A stretch of DNA of 64,000 nt from Budorcas taxicolor. Lineage: Eukaryota > Chordata > Mammalia > Artiodactyla > Bovidae. A program made the translations under genes and the position numbers. The stretch covers positions 3,859,001 through 3,923,000 of the forward strand of contig NC_068935.1 in assembly GCF_023091745.1 (NCBI RefSeq), in the 5' to 3' direction. Under the pieces are notes generated by a model. That model was not told where the DNA came from, did no database searches, and saw only the letters and a program-made list of their open reading frames with translations. Shown piece by piece: positions 22,117-33,655 of this stretch (position 1 is the first letter of the stretch; each line of letters starts with the position of its first letter).

Positions 22117-22659
22117 ATACAGAGTGAAGTAAGTGAGAAAGAAAAACACCAATACAGTATACTAATGCATATATATGGAATTTAGAAAGATGGTAATGAT
22201 AACCCTATATGTGAGACAGCAAAAGAGACACAGATATAGTACAGTCTTTTGGACTCTGTGGGAGAGGGCGAGGGTGGGATGTTTTGAGAGAATAGCATTG
22301 AAACATGTATATTATCATATGTGAAGTAGATCACCAGTCCGGGTTCGATGCATGATACAGGGTGCTCCCTGTATTCCGTCCCAGGCCTGGTGCACTGGGA
22401 TGACCCAGAGGGATGGGACGGTGAGGGAGGTGGGCGGGGTTTCGGAATGGGAAACACATGTACACCCATTGTGGATTAATGTCAATGTATGGCAAAACCA
22501 CTATAACATTGCAAAGCAATTGGCCTCCAATTAAAATAAATAAATTTATATTAAAAAAATCTTTTAAACTGCTAAAAAAGAAACTGAAAAGCAGTTGAAA
22601 CTATGCTGAAGGGTGAGAATAGCTTCATTCTGATAGTCAATGAGAAACATTCGTTTTTA

Positions 22660-23195
22660 AAAAATTTACTTTTTTGAAGTACACTTGATTCACAATGCTG
22701 TACAAATTTCTACTGTACAGAAAAATGATTCAGTTACATATATACATGTATATTGCTGTTGTTGTTTACACACTAAGTCGTGTCTGACTCCTTGCAACCC
22801 ATGAACTGTAGCCTGCCAGGCTCCTCCATTCATGGAATTCTACAGGCAAGAATAATTGAGTGGGTTGCTATTCCCTTCTCCAGGGTATCTTCCCAACCCA
22901 GGAATGAATCTGCATCTCCTGCACTGGCAAGTATTGGCAGGCAGATTCTTTACTGAGCCACACCAGGGAAGCCCAGTATATATACACATTATTTTTCATA
23001 TTCTTTTCTATTATGGTTTATCACAGAATTCTGAATATAATTCCCTGTGATATACAGTAGGACCTTGTTATTTTTCTATTCTATATACAATAGCTTGCAT
23101 CTGCTAACCCAAACTCCAGTCCATCCCTTCCCCATACCCTTCCCCCCTTGGCAACCACAAGTCTGTTCTCTATGTCTTTATACTAATTTTTTAAA
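22660..23195 (-). mobile_element. Old artiodactyl L1 3' end, split by Bov-tA
   Basis: The reverse complement of the same L1 3' UTR as at 17165: 'TTTGAAGTACACTTGATTC', 'CTACTGTACAGAAAAATG', then after the SINE 'GTGATATACAGTAGGACC' and 'CCCTTGGCAACCACAAG'. Bov-tA occupies 22754-22975. Confidence 0.85.
22754..22975 (-). mobile_element. Bov-tA SINE inside L1 end
   Basis: Left edge (TTG)n-like tail, Bov-A body, then reversed tRNA-Glu head ending ACACCAGGGAAGCCC. GTATA(T) occurs on both sides (22748-22753 and from 22976) as a short likely target duplication. Confidence 0.92.
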
Positions 23196-23777
23196 GGAGG
23201 GAAGTGGTACAAAGGTGCCATATCCTCGGAATATTACTCTCCAAGAGCTTTTAGTCTGAGACACTGTCTGCCTCTCTGTCATGAACAATTATTCATTTTT
23301 CAGTGATAGGACCCACTGACCCACTGTTTTTGAGTTCAGGTAACTACTGTTATCAGGATCAGATAATGTGAACGAAACAGACTGATTTCAATATTTCTAG
23401 CCCCACTCCCCCACTGGAGAAGGTGGCAAATGTGTCTCACTGGGAAGGGATTATGAAAAATCGTCCCAAAGAGAGACAGGATGGATTAGAAGTGTTTGTA
23501 GAGACAGGCGGACAAAATAGACAACTCTGGGTCTATGAGAGAGTCGTCAAGATGGGAAAGTGACTTCTTGTGTCCCCAAAGAGCTGGGACATATGCTTTT
23601 AAACCCTAAGTCAATAGGGAAGCGATGGAGCCTCAAGTGAGTTCCATCAAGAGAACGAATACACTAGTCCTTCCATCCCAATTCTAAACCCTGTGCCCCA
23701 GTCAAAGAAGAAGCGGCACCACCTCTCTGTCCCAATGGAAAATGAAGGCTTGGAACCTTTGTGGACCAAGACACTGT
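23196..23777. other. Unassigned stretch
   Basis: About 580 bases with no family I can name. It is less AT-rich than its neighbours; an old LTR is possible but unsupported. Confidence 0.35.
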
Positions 23778-23990
23778 GTGCGTGCATGCTCAGTTGTCAA
23801 ATTTTTTGTGACCCCATGGACTGTAGCCCACCAGGCTCCTCTGTCCATGGGATTCCCCAGGCCAGAATATGGGAGTGGGTACCCATTCCCTTCTCCAGAA
23901 GATCTGAACCCAGGGATGGAACCCTTGTCACCTTCATCTTCTGCATTGGTAGGAAGATTCTTTACTATTGAGCCACTTGGGAAACCCAGG
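23778..23990 (-). mobile_element. Bov-tA SINE
   Basis: Reverse Bov-A body from TGCATGCTCAGTTGTC to the tRNA-like head ending GAGCCACTTGGGAAACCC. Moderately diverged. Confidence 0.9.
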
Positions 23991-24596
23991 GACTTTCTCA
24001 AACTCTGGATTGAATAATCCCCTATAGCTTTCCCACAACCCTGGGGAGGTGGGATGGGAGATCCGATAGAGTGAGTTTAGATCATTCCACAGTCCCCATA
24101 AATGGGACTTCATGTCAGATTTAATTTGGTTTAGGAAATAATAGGATATTTCTTGTATCCAGAAATCTTGGGACAGAGTAAAATTAATACCTGATGTACT
24201 AGCAAGAAAGCACCTCAGGCTCTGATCTGGAAAACCTGAGTTTTAACAGGTGGCATTAAGCTTCTTAAAAGAGTGCTTTGTTATTGGCTATGATAGTAAA
24301 TTATGCTGGTATTTTCATGCTTTGCTGAGTGTAATGGGCCCTTTTTGTATAACAACAATCTTTGATAATTCCATTCGCTCAATGGCAGGTACCTATAACA
24401 AAAATATAGCTTTCCAACAGAAGAACTAGACAGAGGATTCTACCTAGTTGACAGTTTTCACCTCTGAAGATGTCAGAAGAAAGTACAAAATTATTCTTGA
24501 CTCTTCCTACCTGATCAGATAAAATTTGTATTTCTTTTAAATTTCCACATATTTCTACTCCTTCCACACATGCAATCAGAAAAGCATGCACATTAA

Positions 24597-24643
24597 GACA
24601 TACACGCACACACAGTCACACAACCACACATACACATACACAT
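24597..24643. repeat. Imperfect CA-rich repeat
   Basis: An interrupted series of CA, ACACAT and ACACGC units. Confidence 0.8.
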
Positions 24644-25488
24644 TTTAGAGGATTCTTATATTTGACTTAATGGTGGAAATTACTGCCCTATCATTTTAGC
24701 ATTGGCAAGAAGCCAACCTTTACCTCAGCCCTACAGCATCCCTAGGTTCCTTGGTTTAATGAAAATTACCAGCAAATCTGTAACTATGGGCAGGAATCAA
24801 AAAGCCTTGGGTCAACAGTTTTAGCATGGTTTAAAAATCATTTTTCAGTGCCAAATGACTGGATTAGCCTGAGAACTATCTATGGGTCTTCAGTATCCCC
24901 TGATGTATAGAAAATACTATCTTGCTTATGGAGGGAATACACTCTCTTAACACTTCTTCCTTTCCACCGTATGCCTTTTTTGAAAATCTCCCTTTTTATC
25001 TCCCTCTATCTTACCAAAGCCCCAAGTCTCAAATGCAAACTCCAGCCTCGCGTTATATATTCATCACATCCAGTGCTCTCCACAGCCTAATACAATGAAA
25101 TCACTGCAACAATGTCACTTGTCAGTCTCTTTGTGCCTAAGATAAAATGATGCCATCTGTGAGACAAAGTAATGTGGGGTAATGAGTCATCTCCAGCTCC
25201 CGTAAAATAGCCTAGTCAGTCTGGGCCTGCAGAGAAAATGATGAAGAGAGGGCAATCAGAGAATCAGCACAGCACTGATTCATTTCTTAATTTATAGAAA
25301 TGTGAAGTTCTTTTAAGCTGATATGAGCATATCAACTGACAAACCTGCTATGCACATCTGCACTTTTATTACACTTTTATTATACCTGCTAAGCACACCT
25401 GCATTTTTATGATAAGAGTTTGCCTGAGGCCATCAGAGCAGCAGGGCCAGGAATACATTAAATTAAAAGAAATGTCAGGCAACTTCCG

Positions 25489-25728
25489 TTACATGTAAAC
25501 AATTAACAGCTCATTAAGGAGAATTTCGCTTCTGTGGGAGTCTATTCTTTCCTTGACTGAACTCAAGTTGGCTGATGAATTGAGGTCTCCATCATGAGGG
25601 TCAAGAGTCTCACAGGCTGTGTCACTGTCTGAATCAGAGTTGTCTTTTAGCACACTTATTGCGGTATAATCATCTACTGAATTACCCATATTTATTATGG
25701 CAGGCCAGCGATTAAAAAATGTACCTTT
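25489..25728 (-). other. Unassigned open frame, non-repeat
   Basis: Eighty codons are open between an upstream stop at 25729-25731 and the terminal TAA. The ATG-initiated part is 66 aa (25489-25689). Upstream codons read KGTFFNRWPAIIN. The body is unusually balanced for random AT-rich DNA: MGNSVDDYTAISVLKD, an acidic NSDSDSDTACETLDPHDGD stretch, then SSVKERIDSHRSEILLNELL. No signal peptide or membrane segment is seen. It does not match any repeat in the window. It could be a lost exon, a decayed transposase piece or chance; I cannot name a family. Confidence 0.25.
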
Positions 25729-26384
25729 CTAAATTCTTTTCACAGCCTTGCTTCTGTAATAGCCCAGTCTCATCTTGGGGTATAAGTTAAATATACTGGA
25801 TGTATGCAGACATATTTTAGCCTCTGGAAAGACTTTTAGAAGGAGAAGGGTTATTAGTAAAACTGAGATGTGAAAGGGCTGATGAAGCAGTAAACTGGAT
25901 GTCTATTAAAAACAATTAACTCCCTTCCCCCCCAAAAAAAAGAAAGATTAATCATGGTGTAAATTTTTCAAACCCATCACCACACTCCCAATCAAGCTTA
26001 GATTTAGCAACATCAAAATCTGCCCAATACATTCACTGAAGACACTCGGGATTTATTTGGCATTTTAAAGCTTTGCTCGCAAACCAATAATTAAGTGAAA
26101 TTCACTCTCTAATGAAAAGTGCTGATTTTCTAAATGATATCTTTAAATATTTTTGATATATAGATCTCTAACTGAGCTTCAAATGCATACTTTGAGATTG
26201 AGCATAGAGTTGAAAAGAATGGCACTTATGAAGTTTCATTCTATAGTGAAACAGTACCATTGGATATACAGGAAAATGAGACCATAACTAAGGTAAAAAG
26301 GTCTGGTGGTCCTGCATTATTGTTGAAAAAATGCTGGCTCTGGATATAATTTTAAGCTGGTTAATATTGCAATAGGATTTATTT

Positions 26385-26540
26385 AGTCCTCCAGCTAACA
26401 CTGATTGGACCCTTACTGTGTGCCAAGCATTGGGCTAGGAATACAGGGCTGAGATACATGAGCACCTTTCCAGGTGCTCTCATTCTACTTGCAGAGACAA
26501 TGTGTAAATGGCTAATTACACTGACATCCAAGTCAGTATC
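26385..26540. mobile_element. Ancient L2/MIR-type repeat relic
   Basis: 'CCCTTACTGTGTGCCAAGC', 'GGGCTAGGAATACAGGG' and 'TGCTCTCATTCTACTTGCAG' follow the order of a common old mammalian repeat. The exact family and strand are uncertain. Confidence 0.45.
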
Positions 26541-27004
26541 ATAAATTAAGAATGACTTGGCTTGAGTATTGTGAGGGCCCAAATAAAGAAGCAGTCAATT
26601 GAGGGTCGCCCCACTGAGGTCTGTAGCAGCACCTAGCTGGTGTCTCTCAATAGAGAATACACAGAACACACAAAGAACACAAGTCATGCTATTTTCATAG
26701 CACCTTTTCTTTTTCTTTGGAACAGTTAGGTTAACAGATATTTCTTCATGTGATTATTATATGAATGCCTGTCTCTCACGCTCAACCATGAGAACCTTGA
26801 AAAGAGATATTTGTCTTTTTTGGTTCACCATCTCCAGGGTCTACTAGGTTGCTGACACAGAAGAAATGGTCAGTTATTATTTGGTAAGTAATGAATAAAT
26901 GCTTTTAAGCTACAGGAAGAGATTTATTATGACAACCTTCACACAGTATCAGTAGCTAGAACTTGGCCCTTCTAACAAGCTACTTCTTAGATTTCCATTC
27001 AAAT

Positions 27005-27715
27005 AGTTTACCAGGAAACACTCTTGCACTGTTGGTGGGAGTGAAAGCTGATGTAGCCACTGTGGAAAATAGTACAAAGTTTCCTTAAAAAGTAAAAATA
27101 GAGTTACCTTATGATTCAGCAATCCCACTCATGGGGCATATACTCAGACAAAACTACAATTCAAAAAGATATGCATACCTCAATGTTCACAGCAACACTG
27201 TTTACAGTAAGCAAGACATGGAAACAACCTAAATGTTTCTCAACAGATGAGTGGATAAAGAAGATGTGGAACAATGGAATACTACTCAGTCTTAAAAAAG
27301 AATGAAATAATACCATTTGTAGAAAAATCAAGGAACTAGAGATTATCATACTAAGTAAAAGACAAATACCATATGATATTGCTTATATGTGGAATCTAAA
27401 ATGTGAGGCAAATGAATATATTTATGAAACAGACACACAGACATAGAGAACAGACTTGTGGTTGCCAAGGGAGGGGGGTCTGAAGGAGGGAAGGATTGGG
27501 AGTTAGGGATTACCAGATACAAACTAGAATATATAGGTTGAATAAACAAACTCCTACTGTATAGCACAGGGAACTATATTCAATATCCTGTGATAAACCA
27601 TAAGGGAAAAAAATCTGAAAAAGTATACATATATAAATATATCATTGAGTAACTTTGCTGTACAGTAGAAAATAACACAACTTTGTAAATCAACTATACT
27701 TCAATAAAAGGCTAA
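27005..27715 (+). mobile_element. Old artiodactyl L1 3' end
   Basis: Starts in the ORF2 tail/3' UTR junction ('CACTGTTGGTGGGAGTG'), continues through 'CTCAACAGATGAGTGGATAAAG', 'AGACAAATACCATATGAT' and ends 'CTATACTTCAATAAAAGGC'. More diverged than the L1s at 36 and 55 kb. Noncoding relic. Confidence 0.87.
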
Positions 27716-28131
27716 AAACATAGTTCACCCATCCCAATACAGACAGCTATCCTCTGACCTAAGTAGATAAAACTAACATATGCATTGCCATTGCCAGATA
27801 CATGACTCCACCACACAGGCTACACAACATATATCATAAAAATACTATCCCATGTTGATACATGCAACCCAGCTATTTTTGAAGACCATATGTGCTAGCA
27901 CAGTACATGTATTCTACACAAAGCTTATCCCATAAGTACACTAATGTGTCCTTGCTCATTATGACCCCATATTCTCCTTTCTTTCCTTAGTAATTTTTAC
28001 TTCCAGCCTGTGAAAGTCAGTGAAAGTTTCCTAAAATATGTCATATATGTTTGGGTCTTGGATTGACTGGACTCCACTGAAACTAAAGCTTAGAAATTTG
28101 GTGTTTTCATCAGAACCTTCTGCTTTGTACG
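27716..28131. other. Single-copy stretch
   Basis: About 415 bases, no feature recognised. Confidence 0.35.
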
Positions 28132-28340
28132 TTGTATGCACTTAATCCTCAGTTGTGTCCCTCTTTGCGACCCCAAATGTAGCCCGCCAGGCTCCTCTGT
28201 CCATGGGATTTCCCAGGCAAGAATACTAGAGTGAGTGGCCATTTCCTCCTCCAGGGGTCTCCCTGACACAAGGATTGAACCCACATCTATCTCCTGCATT
28301 GCAGACGGATTCTTTACCATCTGAGCCACCAGAGAAGCCC
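28132..28340 (-). mobile_element. Bov-tA SINE
   Basis: Reverse element from TGCACTTAATCCTCAGTTG (body) to the head ending GAGCCACCAGAGAAGCCC. Contains a small deletion in the CCATGGACTG block. Confidence 0.9.
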
Positions 28341-28574
28341 TAATCTAACTCATGGTAGGGAAGGTCTCTACATAGGAAATCACATCACAAGGAAATCACC
28401 CCACTCAAAATAATCCATTTAAAACTTTCCTGAGGTGTTCTTAAAACTAAGTCACTGAAATCCAGATGCATCTGCCTTTTTCTTTACAAAGAAATGCATA
28501 AAAATTGACTATTAGTTAAGGAAAATATAGGACAAATTATTCAAACTTTGATACAGATATTTTTGTGTTATAAC
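28341..28574. other. Single-copy stretch
   Basis: Unassigned AT-rich DNA of about 230 bases. Confidence 0.3.
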
Positions 28575-29225
28575 TTTTTAAGTAATTAATTTTAATTAGA
28601 GGATGATTACTTACAATATTGTGATGGTTTTTACCATATATTGACATGAATCAGCCACATATACACATCTGTCCCCCCACTTTGAACCCCCCTCTCACCT
28701 CCTCCCCACTCCATCTCTCTGGGTTGTCCCAGAGCACCAGCTCTGGGTGTTCTGCTTTATGCATCGAACTTGCACTGGTCATCTATTGAATATATGGTAA
28801 TATACCTATTTCAATGCTATTTTCTCAAATCATCCCACCCTTTCCTTCTCCCACAGAGTCCAAAAGTCTGTTCTTTACATCTGTATCTCTTTCGCTGACC
28901 AGTATATAGGATCATCATTACTGTCTTTCTAAATTCCATATATATGTGTTAATATACAGTATTTTTGTTTCTCCTTCTAACTTACTTCTCTCTAATAGGC
29001 TCAAGTTTCATCCACCTCATTAGAACTGACTAAAATGCTTTCCTTTTATAGGTGAATAATATTCCATTGTGTACATGTACCACAACTTCCTTATCCATTT
29101 GTCTGCTGATGGACATCTGGGTTGTTTCCACAACCTAGCTATTGTGAACATTGGGGTGCTGCAGTGGACATTGGGGTACATGTGTCTCTTTCAATTCTGT
29201 GGTACAGATTTTTTTTACGCGGATT
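28575..29225 (-). mobile_element. L1 3' end, reverse
   Basis: Begins with the reversed tail region 'TAATTTTAATTAGAGGATG', then the C-rich 3' UTR ('CCCCCCTCTCACCTCC'), 'CACCTCATTAGAACTGAC', and ends at 'GGTACATGTGTCTCTTTC'. Same subfamily type as the L1 end at 36.7-37.4 kb but older. Confidence 0.9.
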
Positions 29226-29839
29226 TCAGTGAAATGATTCAATGTCCATACTTGTTACATGATTGAGACAAACTGATATGAATGTGGTTCCTGAAACAGA
29301 CACATACAATGCAGCTGTAGGGCCTTTTTTTCACATTACCCTCTCTTATTTTCATGTGTCTAAGGAACAGTGCAAGAATGACTTCATCCACTAAACCCTG
29401 CCCAATCACTTTGTCCTCAGTTCATATTCTGTCTTTGAATTCCCATAAATCTCGTTGTATAAATTACTTGTTAGGCACTTAATGTGCCTCTCCTACTATT
29501 ATTTGACATTTTACACATGCAGAAAGACCAGCATCCAGGAGCCTTAGAAAAATTAAAACCATGACTTTGCACAAAATGAATTTCTGAGGAATCTTGGGAT
29601 ATATAATATATGAGAAGAAAAGCTATTGCAAACGACAATATGCTCATTATTATTTACTGTTCTAAGTACTCTTGTATTTGGGATAAATACAACGGTTCTC
29701 AAGGCTCCAAAAGATAGAACAAGGGCCAATGGTGAAAAACTACTGGGAATCACCTTCAACTCAAGTCGAAAAGGAAATTTCTAATAGTCAGAAGTGATTC
29801 AACACAGAATTGGCCACTACTTCAGTAGATAAAAGTCCC
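29226..29839. other. Unassigned stretch
   Basis: About 610 bases. The part at 29400-29520 faintly resembles an L2 3' end; the remainder is unassigned. Confidence 0.35.
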
Positions 29840-31005
29840 TGCTCTTGAGGAAAGCTAGATTTAGAAAATGCAGAGGAACCAGAGATCCAATTGCCAACAT
29901 CCATTGGATCATAGAAAAAGCAAGACAATTCCAGAAAAACATCTACTTCTGCTTCATTGACTACACTAAAGCCTTTGACTGTGTGGATCACAACAAAGTA
30001 TGGAAAATTCTTAAAGAGATGGGAATATCAGACCACCTTACCTGCCTTCTGTGAAACCTGTATGCAGGTCAAGAAGCAGACATGGATAAATGGACTGGCT
30101 TAAAATTGGGAAAGGAGTACGACAAGGCTGTATATTGTCACCCTGCTTATTTACATCATCACAGAAAATGCTGGGCTGGGTGAATCACATGCTGGAATCA
30201 AGATTGCCAGGAGAAATATCAACGACCTAAGACATGCAAATGATACCACTCTAATGGCAAAAAGCTAAGAGAAACTAAAGGGCCTCTTGGTGAGGGTGAA
30301 AGAAGAGAGAAAAATCTGACTTAAAACTCAATATTCAACAAACTAAGATCATAGCATCCAGTCCCATCACTTTGTGGCAAACAGATGGGGGAAAAACAGA
30401 AACAGTGATAAACTTTATTTTCCTGGCCTCCAAAATCAGTGTGGACAGTGACTTCAGCCACAAAATTAAAAGATGCTTGTTCCTTGAAAGAAAAGTTATC
30501 ATAAACCTAGATAGCATATTAAAAAGCAGAGACATCACTTTGCCAACAAAGATCTGTATAGTGAAAGCTACGTTTTTTCCAGTAGTCATGTATAGATGTG
30601 AGTTGGACCATAAAGAAGGCTGAGTGCCAAAGAATTGTTGTTTTCAAACTGTGGTGCTGAAGAAGACACTTGAGAGTCCCTTGGATAGGAAGGAGATCAA
30701 ACCAGTTAATTGTAAAGGAAATCAACCCTGAATATGCAATGGCTGTACTGATGCTGAAGCTGAAGCTCCAATACTTGCCCACCTGATGTGAAGAGTTGAC
30801 TCACTGGAAAAGACCCTGATGCTGAGAAAGACTGAAGGCTTGAGGAGAAGGGGACAACAGAGGATGAGATGGCTTGATGGCATCATCGACTCAAAGGACA
30901 TGAGTTTGAGCAAACTCCAGGAGATAGTGAAGGACATGGAAGTGAAGGACTGCATGCTGCAGTCCATGGGGCCACAAAGAGTCGGACATATCTCAGTGAT
31001 GGAAT
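29840..31005 (+). mobile_element. BovB, old 5'-truncated copy
   Basis: Forward BovB from the RT fingers (FRKARGTRDQIANI codons) to the 3' end. The YADD box is decayed to HAND (30233-30244), with Tyr to His and the first Asp to Asn. There are several indels, for example loss of the RNAGLDEA-flanking codons near 30150. Open pieces at 29845-30054 (SFCFIDYTKAFDCVDH-like) and 30372-30623 are relics. Confidence 0.9.
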
Positions 31006-31096
31006 AACAACCGCTATTGGGAATACTTAATAAGAGATTATGTGATTATTTTATGGGGTTGTAGAGAGGACTTAAGTATCAGATGAGCAAAATAAA

Positions 31097-31503
31097 TGTT
31101 ATGGACTGTTATGAGCTAAATGCTTTTGTCCCTTAAAAATTCATATGTTGAAGGCCTATCCCTCAATGTGATGGTATTTTGTGGGACCTTTGGGATGCAA
31201 AGAAGATTGAGGCCATGATTGTGGAAAACACATAATGGGATTAGTGTTGTTAGAGGAAGAAGACAAATTATCTCTCTCCCTCCCCTCCCACCCCCTTCCC
31301 ATGAGCACACATCCAGGAAAGATCATGTTGGCCCCCAGTGAGAAGGCTGGCTGTCTACAAACCAGGAACTGGGCTGTCACCTGACATCAAATCTGTTGGC
31401 TCTTGGTCTCAGACTTCAGCTTCCAGAACAATAAGAAATAAATGTAGGTTGTTTAGTCACTCACTCTGGTATTTCATTAAAGCAACTTCTTCAGACTAAG
31501 ACA
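31097..31503 (+). mobile_element. MaLR-type LTR (MLT1/MST-like)
   Basis: Starts TGTTATGGACTG, carries 'AAATTCATATGTTGAAGGCC', 'CTCAATGTGATGGTATTT', 'AACCAGGAACTGGGC', 'CCAGAACAATAAGAAATAAATG', and ends 'CAGACTAAGACA'. TG...CA ends and a polyadenylation-like AATAAA near the end support a solo LTR. Old mammalian ERVL-MaLR class; noncoding. Confidence 0.7.
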
Positions 31504-32214
31504 GGGGCTTTTTCCACCCACAGATTTTCTAATTTTTGATGTGCTTTGTCTTCCCACCTGGACTATAAGCTTCTCAGAGGCCTAAACTTTCAAATCTCTA
31601 CATACACTTAGCTTCTAGCTCTGGATCTGTAACATAGTAGATGCAATTTTGTGGTTTCTCAGTGTGTACAAAAGCTATGCTGTAGTGTACAAAAGACACT
31701 ATGCTGTAGTCTATTAAGTGTTCAATACCACAATGTCTAAAAAATGTTCATACTATATTGAAAAGTGGGTATTGCTAAAACATGGTATCACCTGAGCCTT
31801 CAGCAAATCATAATCTTTTTCCAATAGTAACATGACAGATCACTATGACAAACATAATAATAATGAAAAAGTTTAAAATATTGTGAGAATAAGCAAAATG
31901 TGACACATATACATGAAGTGAACAAATGCTTTTGGAAAAATGGCACTGATAGACTTGTGAAAGATACAGGGTTCCTACAAACCTTCAATACCAAAACTTG
32001 ACAAAGATGCCACAAAAAAAGAAAACTACTTGCCAATATCACTGATGAACATAGATAAAAAAAATCCTTAACAAAATGCTAGCAAACAAAATCCAACAAC
32101 ACATTAAAAAGATCATACATCATGATGAAGGGGGCTTTATCCCAGGGATGCAAGGATTCTTCAATATCCACAAATCAATCAAGGTAACATAACAAATGGA
32201 AAGATAAAAATCAT

Positions 32215-32689
32215 ATGATTATCTCAATAGATGCAAAGAAAGCCTTTGACAAAATTCAACATCCATTTATGATAAAAAAAATCTTCCAGAAAGCAGGAAT
32301 AGAAGGAACATACCTCAACATAATAAAAGCTGTATATGACAAACCCACAGCAAACAGTATCCTCTATGGTGAAAAACTGAAAGCATTTCCCCTAAAGTCA
32401 GGAGCAAGACAAGGGTGCCTACTCTCACCACTACTATTTAACATAGTATTGGAAGTTTTAGCCACAGCAATCAGAGCAGAAAAAAATGAAAGGAATCCAC
32501 AAAAGAAAAGAACTAAAACACTCACTGTCTGCAGACGACATGATCTTCTACAAAGAAAACCCTAAAGACTCCACCAGAAAAATACTAGAGCTAATCAATG
32601 AACATAGAAAAGTTTCAGGATATAAAATAACACACAGAAATCCCTTGCATTCCTATACACTAATAATGAGAAACAAAAAGAGAAATTAA
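32215..32689 (+). pseudogene. L1 ORF2 RT palm relic
   Basis: Two overlapping frames: 32215-32565 with MIISIDAKKAFDKIQHPF and SGARQGCLLSPLLFNIVLEV, and 32486-32689 with LSADDMIFYKENPKDS. The catalytic box reads SADD (32528-32539) where L1 usually has FADD. Frames shift near 32500, so the domain is broken exactly before the active site. Confidence 0.85.
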
Positions 32690-32789
32690 GGGAAAAATTC
32701 CATTCACCATTGCAATGAAAAGAATAAAATACTTGGGAATATATCTACTTAGCAACACAAGAGAAGACTCTATACATGGACATCACTAG

Positions 32790-33164
32790 ATGGTCAATAC
32801 CAGAATCAGATTGATTATATTCTTTGCGGCCAAAGATGGAGAAGCTCTATACAGTCAGCAAAAACAAGACCAGGAGCTGACTGTGGCTCATGAACTCCTT
32901 ATTGCCAAATTTAGACATAAATTGAAGAAAGTAGGGAAAACCACTAGACCATTCAGGTATGACCTAAATCAAATTCCTTATGATTATACAGTGGAAGTGA
33001 GAAATGGATTTAAGGGACTAGATCTGATAGATAGAGTGCCTGATGAACTATGGACGGAGGTTCATGACATTGTACAGGAGACAGGGATCAAGACCATTCC
33101 CAAGAGAAAGAAATGCAAAAAAGCAAAATGGCTGTCTGGGGAGGCCTTACAAATAGCTGTGTAA
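32790..33164 (+). pseudogene. BovB endonuclease end and linker
   Basis: A 124-codon frame: IIFFAAKDGEALYSQQKQD, TTRPFRYDLNQIPYDYTVEV, KAKWLSGEALQIAV, ending at a TAA (33162-33164) created by an A-to-T change in an AAA codon. The linker continues in the same frame after the stop (33174-33310). Confidence 0.85.
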
Positions 33165-33319
33165 AGAAGAGAAGTGAAAAGCAAAGGAGAAAAGGAAAGA
33201 TACAAGTATCTGAATGCAGAGTTCCAAAGAATAACAAGGAGAGATAAGAAAGCCTTCCTCAGTGATCAATGCAAAGAAATAGAGGAAAACAACAGAATGC
33301 GAAAGACTAGAGATCTCTT

Positions 33320-33604
33320 TGGAGAAGACAATGGCACCCCACTCCAGTACTCTTGCCTGGAAAATCCCATGGATGGAGGAGCCTGGTAGGCTGCAGTCCA
33401 TGGGGGGTCGCTAAGAGTCGGACACGACTGAGCGACTTCATTTTACCTTTCACTTTCACCTTTCACTTTCATGCACTGGAGAAGGAAATGGCAACCCACT
33501 CCAGTGTTCTTGCCTGGAGAATCCCAGGGACGGGGGAGCCTGGTGGGCCGCCGTCTATGGGGTCACACAGTCAGACACGACTGAAGTGACTTAGCAGCAG
33601 CAGC
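33320..33604 (+). mobile_element. Bov-A2 SINE inside BovB
   Basis: Complete dimer beginning GGAGAAGACAATGGCACCCC and ending in a (CAG)n tail. Target duplication AGAGATCTCTT (33309-33319) / AGAGACCTCTT (33605-33615), one mismatch. Confidence 0.95.
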
Positions 33605-33655
33605 AGAGACCTCTTCAAGAAAATTAGAGATACCAAAGGAATATTTCATGCAAAG

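Larger units (their letters stand above)
18638..22556 (+). mobile_element. L1 LINE, 5'-truncated, ORF2 to tail
   Basis: About 3.9 kb of forward L1 from inside the endonuclease through RT, C-terminal domain and 3' UTR to an AATAAATAAATTTATATT-type tail. The 5' UTR, ORF1 and the first part of ORF2 are missing. A BovB 3' stub interrupts the 3' UTR at 22014-22116. Target duplications of the L1 itself were not identified. Confidence 0.95.
23991..27004. other. Longest low-repeat stretch
   Basis: About 3 kb nearly free of recent transposons. It contains a CA-rich patch at 24597-24643, an unassigned open frame at 25489-25728 (-) and an old repeat at 26385-26540. The remainder shows no recognised exon. 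A polypyrimidine-AG such as 'TTCTTTTCACAG' at 25734-25745 is not convincing on its own. Confidence 0.45.

Noticed and set aside
25734..25745. TTCTTTTCACAG as a plus-strand splice acceptor defining an exon
   Set aside because: No coding frame or donor follows on the plus strand, and such motifs are common by chance.
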